From NCBI GenBank assembly GCA_022865525.1, contig JALHSV010000412.1, positions 1 through 7,310 of the forward strand: a stretch of 7,310 nucleotides of DNA, in the 5' to 3' direction. The notes below the pieces were generated by a model. That model was not told the DNA's origin and did no database searches. It saw only the letters and a list, made by a program, of their open reading frames with translations. The stretch is from Thermodesulfovibrionales bacterium. Its GTDB lineage: Bacteria; Nitrospirota; Thermodesulfovibrionia; Thermodesulfovibrionales; SM23-35. The translations under genes and the position numbers were made by a program. Of this stretch, positions 1 to 4,751 are shown piece by piece; position 1 is the stretch's first letter; each line of letters starts with the position of its first letter.

Positions 1-1
1 G

Positions 2-199
2 GCCCAGTTGCTGAACCGCCCCGACTACAATTTTATCATCCACAACGCCCCCTGCGCCAACAACGTCCAGGATTTCTACCACTGGCACATCGAGTTCATG
101 CCGGTGCTGGCGCGCGTGGCCGGCTTCGAGTGGGGCACCGGTTTCTACATCAACCCCATCTCCCCAGAGGAGTCGGTCCAGTCGCTGAAGTCGGTCTAA
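2..199 (+). CDS. galT: Galactose-1-phosphate uridylyltransferase, C-terminal end (5' part outside window)
   Basis: This is the last 65 codons of a galT-type gene; the frame is open to the window edge, so the start lies upstream. GalT moves UMP between UDP-glucose and galactose-1-phosphate in the cytoplasmic Leloir pathway. The fragment carries family hallmarks in order: a YNFIIHNAP strand, then YHWHIEFMP, then VAGFEWGTGFYINP and PEES near the C-terminus. In E. coli GalT the equivalent HxH histidines help bind the second metal. The gene ends normally with TAA, and its length after the HxH motif fits the COG1085-type enzymes. It is GC-rich compared with the DNA that follows. No clear terminator hairpin follows it. 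The two residues before LLNRPDY are also in frame, so the TTG at position 8 is not a real start. Assignment to GalT is secure; whether the whole gene is intact cannot be seen. Confidence 0.9.
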   Translation, partial: AQLLNRPDYNFIIHNAPCANNVQDFYHWHIEFMPVLARVAGFEWGTGFYINPISPEESVQSLKSV

Positions 200-742
200 A
201 GCAAAACTCCAGCCGGAACCGTGGTGCCGAAGCAGGAATTAGTCGCAGCCATCCAATTACGAGCAATTCGCATGCCCCGCTTCCCTCACAAGGTTCAAGG
301 TTTGCAGTTGAAGAGAAGAACGTGGTCTACGGTCTAATGTGTACGGTAGACGGAAAAACCAATCCACAAGCAAAAGGATAAAATTCAATTCTCCCAGTGC
401 ACAAATAGTGAGTGTATGTATTAGGGATTTCAATGATCGGCAGTGAATTTATTCATTTTTTGAAACTAATTTTGAAAAGCAAGAATGAAAGACCTGGCCA
501 CATTTCCATTTTTAGAAGAACGAAAAGAGGATATTCGAAACTGCGATCCTCAACACTGCAAAAGAGAGCTACGTGGTCTTCTAGGTGCTGAAATTCTCTT
601 TGCCCAAGGCGATCATCGGCATGGAGGAACTACGGTTGAAAAAGGAATAAGCTAAACTTTTTTTCATCCTACCCCTCCATGGGAAGCGATCCCATCGGTA
701 TGACATGACATTTGCCCGATCACTCGAAGAAGAATATCCGCC
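200..742. other. Gene-poor gap between galT end and the TIG-protein gene
   Basis: This 543-base stretch separates two converging genes and has no ORF I can assign. It is AT-richer than the galT end. Visible items are a weak inverted repeat (GTCTAC at 325-330 with GTAGAC at 346-351, 15-base loop), a 56-codon plus-strand ORF (485-655), a 28-codon minus-strand ORF with a good ribosome site (581-667), and a perfect 6-bp hairpin ATGGGA/TCCCAT with a 5-base loop at 679-695. The hairpin sits 48 bases past the TIG gene stop, but no T-tract follows it on either strand, so I do not call it an intrinsic terminator. Bases 429-450 match 4564-4585 at 19 of 22 positions. The stretch may hold decayed gene remnants. 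Confidence 0.5.
485..655 (+). CDS. Possible small ORF, 56 aa, unknown
   Basis: An ATG-started frame of 56 codons ends at TAA in the gap downstream of galT. The product would be polar, with two cysteines (NCDPQHCKRE) and a Gly/His-rich end (GDHRHGGTT), and has no signal peptide or membrane segment. I do not recognise a family. There is no strong Shine-Dalgarno before the ATG, only a loose GAAAAG-like stretch, and the region otherwise looks decayed. It could be the remnant of a longer gene or a chance frame. It is included because nothing else explains this stretch. Confidence 0.18.
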   Translation: MKDLATFPFLEERKEDIRNCDPQHCKRELRGLLGAEILFAQGDHRHGGTTVEKGIS

Positions 743-3262
743 TCATTCGACGACCGTGAAAACCTCCGGGCTTGTCGCCGTCCCCCCGGGAGATTCTACT
801 GTGACTAAGCCTGTAGTCGCGCCATTTGGAACGTAAGCATCCACTGCATTTCTTGAGGTCCCATCTATTTGAGCCCATATCCCATTGAATTTTACAATTT
901 TAGAAGCATATAAATTTTTTCCAAAGATTATTACTTTAAATTCTGGAGGGGCTGAATTAGGAGAGACTCTTCTGATTTCCGGAGGAAGGTAAAATATATC
1001 TGCGGATTCGACCTTCTTCCCACTCGATGTTAAAACTGATATATACCAGGTTTCTCCATCAGTTGGCACATTGACGCGGATCGTTTCATTGCTACAAAAG
1101 TTCGGGTGCACAGCCGTTGAATCATTACCGAATTTGACGCTGATAAGATTAGCATCTGTACCGAAATTCTTACCTGATAGGGTCACCTCTGTCCCAATAT
1201 TTCCATTTTTTGGAGTAAAGCTAGTAATAACAGGAGTTGGAATATAAGGAGCAACTGTGACCTGGAAATTTTCCTTGGAGACATCCGAGCCTCCGGAATT
1301 CAGAACAGTTATCGGCCCTGTCTTAGCCCCGTTTGGAACAGTAACGCTTGCTCTCCGCAGTAGACCGCGATCCGTATCTTCACTTCCATCAGCCCAGTTC
1401 CAAGATGCTGAAACCGCATCGAAAAATTTAAATTGTGCGCGGCTGCCTGTACTATCTTGAAAGTTATATCCGCGAATTTCGATTTTTAAACCTGGATACC
1501 CCGTCATAGGAGAAATCGATTCAATCGACGGTTTTTCCATAACGACAAAACTGAAGGCAGATGTCACTTTTACTAAACTCGCCCCCTCTCCAACTCGAAC
1601 CTCAATTTTTCCGGAAACGGCTTCTGGAGGAACCTTGACTTTAAGAGAACTATTTGTCTTTGCGAGGATCGGTGCGCTTTGATTCTGGGCATTATAGCTT
1701 TGCCCACCCCAACCGGTGAAGTAAACCAAAGCGTTCGAACTCACAAGAAATCCATTTCCCATAATGGTTGCTATGGATCCTCTATCCCCGCTATCTGGGA
1801 CAATCCGGGTGAGTCTCAATTCACTGGAGGCGGGTTCTATTCCTTTCCTTAACAACGTCTGCTCCTGCGTAGGCAATGTCGAAAGTGGAACCTGTACCTG
1901 CAGTTTGTTCGCTTGTTTCCCAACCACTTCCAAACTGAACACCGCCAATGGTATGTCGAACTTGAACTCCTTTAGCCCAGCTTTCCCGATGACCCGCAAT
2001 TGATAGCCTTGCGCGACAGGGGCCCTCGCTCCCGCCTGAAGCTCGAGTTTCCGTGACGCTGGCCAGGGCTGGACCAGCTTTGCTGAAATCCCATTTGCCA
2101 CCCGACCTCCCCTCATGACTTGCATGGATAGGATCGTTTCCAAGTACTTCCCATCCACTGTCACTACTGCCGGCGATCCGCCTTGATCGAGGCTGACTGC
2201 TTTTGGAGTAATGGATAAGATCAAGGCCTGATTCTGCTGAGACAAATTTAGTTTGTAATAGTGCTTACCATCGGCTTTCAGAAAAGTCTGAAGGAGTCCT
2301 TTCTTCATTAGTTTTTCCAATGTGTAAGAAATTTCGGCAAAAGTGATTTCTACTTTTCTTTGTTGCCAAAATTCCGAAATGCCTTCCGCTGTGTCTTCCG
2401 CATCGGGATTACGTTCAAGATAGTCGAGGATCATTTTTTCTATGTCGGGGACCCCCAATTCAGCCGCCCTGACTTCAATGGCCAGGACAGCCCCAGGAAT
2501 CTCAAGCAGTTTGTTATGACTGGCATCAAAGGTGGTCAGGAGATAATCACTTGCCACTTTGGCCTCCACGGAAGCCTTGAGCGAGATCTTAAGGACCATC
2601 GGCAACTGAGACTTGTCCAGGGCCTCGCTTATACCTTGAATCTCCGCCCCGGCGCGGGTCACTTGCACTGAATCGATCATCGCAAGGTTAGTCCCATTAA
2701 CCCTAACAACAATTGCATCCCCGCCCCGGACAAGCATGACTTTCTGCGGAGATGCGGAAGTAACAAATGTCTGCATCTGTATCCGATTAGGCAATGATGA
2801 AGATGGTATCTGCAGCTGCTGCAGTTTCTTCCCAGCCACTTCCAGGCTGAACACCGCCAATGGTATGTCGAACTTGAACTCCTTTAGTCCGGTCTTCCCG
2901 ATGACTCGTAGCTGATAGCCCTTCGCGACTGGGGCGTTCGCTCCTGCCTGAAGCTCGATCTTTCGCGACGCCGGCCAGGGCTGGACCAACTTCACTGAGA
3001 TTTCACCGAAACCCTGACCTCCCCGGATGGCCTGCACGGACAGAATAGTTTCCAGGTACTTCCCATCCACCGCCACTACTGCTGAAGGCCCGCCTTGTTG
3101 AATACTAATGGCTCTCGGAATAATGGCTGTGATCGATGCCTGATTCTGTTGAGACAACGGCAAGGGCTTTTTCAAGATCACTTGGGCAGACAAGCTTGCC
3201 TGCGGAGTAAAGAATGCCACAACAGAAAACAAAACCAGAAAAAAGACGACACTTTTTCTCAT
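743..3262 (-). CDS. Exported multi-domain protein with repeated Ig-like modules, winged-helix-like segment and four IPT/TIG-like domains
   Basis: This is an 839-residue protein. Start: the ATG at 3262 is chosen over the TTG nine codons upstream, because AAGAGG lies six bases before it and a classic signal peptide begins there (basic MRK, hydrophobic VVFFLVLFSVVAFF, likely cleavage after ASLSA near residue 25). Domains by eye: Ig-like module about 36-148; a divergent module about 169-264 (VMLVRGGDAIVVRVNGTNL); a winged-helix-like segment about 269-338; another close module copy about 340-446; then four IPT/TIG-like domains at about 479-575, 577-669, 676-758 and 760-839. These last show the usual start I..I.P..G..G..v.i.G.nF and end VPNGA.TG.itV...GG. 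There is no membrane anchor, sortase motif or enzyme domain. An extracellular or periplasmic binding/scaffold role is inferred from the folds. It follows the CARDB gene by 16 bases, so co-transcription is likely. The intracellular-type winged helix in an exported protein is odd. Specific function is unknown. Confidence 0.9.
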   Translation of the reverse strand: MRKSVVFFLVLFSVVAFFTPQASLSAQVILKKPLPLSQQNQASITAIIPRAISIQQGGPSAVVAVDGKYLETILSVQAIRGGQGFGEISVKLVQPWPASRKIELQAGANAPVAKGYQLRVIGKTGLKEFKFDIPLAVFSLEVAGKKLQQLQIPSSSLPNRIQMQTFVTSASPQKVMLVRGGDAIVVRVNGTNLAMIDSVQVTRAGAEIQGISEALDKSQLPMVLKISLKASVEAKVASDYLLTTFDASHNKLLEIPGAVLAIEVRAAELGVPDIEKMILDYLERNPDAEDTAEGISEFWQQRKVEITFAEISYTLEKLMKKGLLQTFLKADGKHYYKLNLSQQNQALILSITPKAVSLDQGGSPAVVTVDGKYLETILSMQVMRGGRVANGISAKLVQPWPASRKLELQAGARAPVAQGYQLRVIGKAGLKEFKFDIPLAVFSLEVVGKQANKLQVQVPLSTLPTQEQTLLRKGIEPASSELRLTRIVPDSGDRGSIATIMGNGFLVSSNALVYFTGWGGQSYNAQNQSAPILAKTNSSLKVKVPPEAVSGKIEVRVGEGASLVKVTSAFSFVVMEKPSIESISPMTGYPGLKIEIRGYNFQDSTGSRAQFKFFDAVSASWNWADGSEDTDRGLLRRASVTVPNGAKTGPITVLNSGGSDVSKENFQVTVAPYIPTPVITSFTPKNGNIGTEVTLSGKNFGTDANLISVKFGNDSTAVHPNFCSNETIRVNVPTDGETWYISVLTSSGKKVESADIFYLPPEIRRVSPNSAPPEFKVIIFGKNLYASKIVKFNGIWAQIDGTSRNAVDAYVPNGATTGLVTVESPGGTATSPEVFTVVE
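1925..2245 (-). repeat. Ig-like module copy 3 (inside the TIG protein)
   Basis: This is an internal copy of the module that begins both exported proteins. It opens with LSQQNQ, continues with a GGSPAVVTVDGKYLETILS core and PWPASRKLELQAG, and ends in EFKFDIPLAVFSLEV. The last part is nearly identical in DNA to copy 1: a run of more than 35 bases around 1938-1975 is unchanged relative to about 2857-2892. Unlike the other two close copies it is not preceded by a signal peptide. Confidence 0.85.
2471..2758 (-). repeat. Divergent Ig-like module copy 2
   Basis: The protein segment shares the module's layout (P..v.l..GG.a.vV.V.GtnL..i.sVqv.rag, a middle of charged strands, then a YlL...d and IPgavLaIEV ending) but little identity with the other copies. 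It would be an older duplicate in the same chain, or simply a related Ig-like fold. Confidence 0.45.
2819..3157 (-). repeat. Ig-like module copy 1 (N-terminus of the TIG protein)
   Basis: About 110 residues run from SQQNQASITAIIPR through VDGKYLETILSVQAIRGG and PWPASRKIELQAG to EFKFDIPLAVFSLEV. It directly follows the signal peptide. It matches the first module of the CARDB protein and copy 3 downstream in the same gene. Confidence 0.85.
3061..3262 (-). repeat. Near-identical signal-peptide repeat, TIG-gene copy
   Basis: These 202 bases encode the signal peptide and about the first 42 residues of the mature protein. They align without gaps to 4289-4490, and I count five mismatches. The next 60 bases inward (3001-3060 against 4229-4288) show about eleven mismatches. 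The similarity stops a few bases upstream of the ATG. Confidence 0.9.
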
Positions 3263-3268
3263 CTTAAA

Positions 3269-3274
3269 CCTCTT
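3269..3274 (-). promoter_or_regulatory. Ribosome binding site AAGAGG deciding the TIG-gene start
   Basis: AAGAGG on the minus strand lies six bases before the ATG at 3262. It favours this ATG over the in-frame TTG at 3289, which would overlap the end of the upstream CARDB gene and put charged residues in front of the signal peptide. Confidence 0.7.
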
Positions 3275-3278
3275 ATGG

Positions 3279-4490
3279 TTATTCAACAATAAAGGTTTTG
3301 GATGCCTTATTGTTGTTTTCGTTACTCTCTTTACAGTGGTCTCCTGGATCCACAGTGCATATCACATTTTTTGTCCCTGGCGGCATGCTATAATCTGTTG
3401 TGAAGGTGAGGGTCTGGCTTTCACCAGCAGCAAGTGAATTTAAGTATTGATATCTAACATTTACTCCATGCACAAGAACTTCAATGTCCCTACATGACGC
3501 CATGTTTCCACTTCCGATATTTTTGACTACTACTGTGATTGTAAATCTAGCGGAAGGGGGACCAGTGGGGGGCTGGATGGTGAGACTTGTAATTGCTAGA
3601 TCTGGAAGGGGTGTGGGTGATGGAGCGGTAGTTGGAATAGTAAGAATGTATAAATTATTATTTTCGTTCAATTCGGTCACCCTCCCCAAAAATGGATCCG
3701 CAGTAAACTTCGCTTCTCGAACTCCCTGTGTAAAATAAACAACAGGTATTTCACCGTTCCATGCTTCCCCAGGCCCCAAATAAAGGCCCCCGGAAGGAGT
3801 ATAAAAACTAATCAGTGAATGATCGAATTCTGCTTCTCCATTGATGATCATAATTCCACTTTTCCAGGACACGGAAGTTCTACCGATATTTTTTAAGGTG
3901 ATTTTAAGTTTGTAGTAATCTTTTTGATCTTGTGTATTGGAATCTTGAAGTGGCTCGAGACTTGCTGTAGTAATGATCAGGTCCGGTAAATTGTATACAG
4001 CCGGTGGTGTCTGTTGAAACGGAATTGCTTCTCTTTTAATTTGAATATTACCTTGATTTCTTATAACTTCCAGGCTAAATTCCGTTAACGGCACATCGAT
4101 TTTGAACTCATTAAGCCCGACCTTGCCGATGGCGCGCAGTCGATAGCCAGGCGCGACAAGGGCGTTTGCTCCCGCTTGAAGCTCGAGCTTCCGGGACGCC
4201 GGCCAGGGCTGGGCCAGCTTTACTGCGATCTCACCCATAACCCGGCCTCCCCTGATGGCCTGCACGGACAGAACAGTCTCGAGGAACTTTCCATCCACCG
4301 CCACTACTGCTGAAGGCCCGCCTTGTTGAATACTAATGACTCTCGGAATAATGGCTGTGATCGATGCCTGATTCTGCTGAGACAAAGGCAAGGGCTTTTT
4401 CAAGATCACCTGGGCAGACAAGCTTGCCTGCGGAGTAAAGAATGCCACAACAGAAAACAAAACCAGAAAAAAGACGACACTTTTTCTCAT
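3279..4490 (-). CDS. Exported protein with Ig-like module and two CARDB domains
   Basis: This is a 403-residue protein. Start: the ATG at 4490 has GGGAGG six bases upstream and begins the same signal peptide as the next gene (MRKSVVFFLVL, cleavage near residue 25); the frame's longer extension to 4526 is not needed. Domains: Ig-like module about 37-143; a Pro-rich link; CARDB 1 about 169-286, opening with NLPDLIITTASL, containing LKNIG and ending with ADP...VTELNENNN; a short TTAPSPTPL linker; CARDB 2 about 295-403, with PDLAITSLTI, VVVKNIG, LAAGESQTL, VDPGDHCKESNENNN and an IVE end. CARDB is a CARDB/APHP-type bacterial adhesion fold whose Asp/Glu/Asn-rich motif can be seen here. An extracellular adhesive or scaffold role is inferred; ligands are unknown. 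The TIG gene follows 16 bases downstream and is clearly a duplicate with a different C-terminal half. Confidence 0.92.
   Translation of the reverse strand: MRKSVVFFLVLFSVVAFFTPQASLSAQVILKKPLPLSQQNQASITAIIPRVISIQQGGPSAVVAVDGKFLETVLSVQAIRGGRVMGEIAVKLAQPWPASRKLELQAGANALVAPGYRLRAIGKVGLNEFKIDVPLTEFSLEVIRNQGNIQIKREAIPFQQTPPAVYNLPDLIITTASLEPLQDSNTQDQKDYYKLKITLKNIGRTSVSWKSGIMIINGEAEFDHSLISFYTPSGGLYLGPGEAWNGEIPVVYFTQGVREAKFTADPFLGRVTELNENNNLYILTIPTTAPSPTPLPDLAITSLTIQPPTGPPSARFTITVVVKNIGSGNMASCRDIEVLVHGVNVRYQYLNSLAAGESQTLTFTTDYSMPPGTKNVICTVDPGDHCKESNENNNKASKTFIVE
4062..4385 (-). repeat. Ig-like module copy 4 (N-terminus of the CARDB protein)
   Basis: This copy shows the same plan as copies 1 and 3: SQQNQASITAIIPR, VDGKFLETVLSVQAIRGG, PWPASRKLELQAG, then GLNEFKIDVPLTEFSLEV. 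It differs from copy 1 mainly in its second half. It sits between the signal peptide and the CARDB domains. Confidence 0.85.
4289..4490 (-). repeat. Near-identical signal-peptide repeat, CARDB-gene copy
   Basis: Partner of 3061-3262 at about 97% identity by eye, in the same orientation and 1228 bases apart. It covers the signal peptide and the start of the Ig-like module. Confidence 0.9.
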
Positions 4491-4491
4491 C

Positions 4492-4671
4492 TTATTCCTC
4501 CCTCGGAGTTTTATTATGATTTGCATCCCAAGTACTGAGTTTTTGATAGTAATATTCTAAAAATTCAATTACCGGCAGTGATTTTCCCAATTTTTCAATG
4601 CCATGAGATAAATTTAAATATAGAATATGATAGCCAATAAAAAAAGTCCTTTTCATCTCCCCTATTCCCAT
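4492..4671 (-). CDS. Possible small ORF, 59 aa, abutting the CARDB gene
   Basis: A frame of 59 codons from ATG 4671 to a TAA that ends one base before the CARDB gene's ATG (TAAGATG). An alternative start is ATG 4656, which begins MKRTFFIGYH. The product would have a hydrophobic/aromatic first half (FFIGYHILYL) and a polar tail ending NKTPREE. I recognise no family. The CARDB gene's ribosome site lies inside the last codons, which is the geometry expected for translational coupling. Against it: no good Shine-Dalgarno at ATG 4671, AT-rich DNA in which chance frames are easily imagined, and an in-frame TAG three codons upstream. It could instead be only the 5' leader of the CARDB operon. Confidence 0.35.
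   Translation of the reverse strand: MGIGEMKRTFFIGYHILYLNLSHGIEKLGKSLPVIEFLEYYYQKLSTWDANHNKTPREE
4497..4502 (-). promoter_or_regulatory. Strong ribosome binding site GGGAGG of the CARDB gene
   Basis: GGGAGG on the minus strand stands six bases before the ATG at 4490. This fixes the start at the signal-peptide methionine rather than 12 codons upstream. Confidence 0.75.
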
Positions 4672-4715
4672 TGCTATCTAAATAAAAGTTAAAGCGAATA
4701 ATCTCACTTTGCAGG

Positions 4716-4751
4716 AAAAAAAATAAAAAAGAAGATGCCAGGTTTTTTATT
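4716..4751 (-). terminator. Possible A/U-rich terminator at the end of the PKD gene
   Basis: On the minus strand a perfect 9-bp inverted repeat (AATAAAAAA and TTTTTTATT, 12-base loop, 4722-4751) overlaps the PKD gene's stop codon and is followed at once by six T. The stem is entirely A/T, so it would be weak. If real, it would separate the PKD gene from the CARDB/TIG genes downstream. Confidence 0.35.

Noticed and set aside
325..351. Inverted repeat GTCTAC/GTAGAC after galT as a terminator
   Set aside because: The loop is 15 bases, the stem is short and no T-tract follows.
3263..3289. TTG start at 3289 for the TIG gene, overlapping the CARDB gene end
   Set aside because: The ATG at 3262 has AAGAGG at ideal distance and begins the same signal peptide as its paralogue.
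4491..4526. ATG at 4526 as the CARDB gene start
   Set aside because: It adds 12 residues before a signal peptide and has no clear ribosome site, whereas ATG 4490 has GGGAGG six bases upstream.
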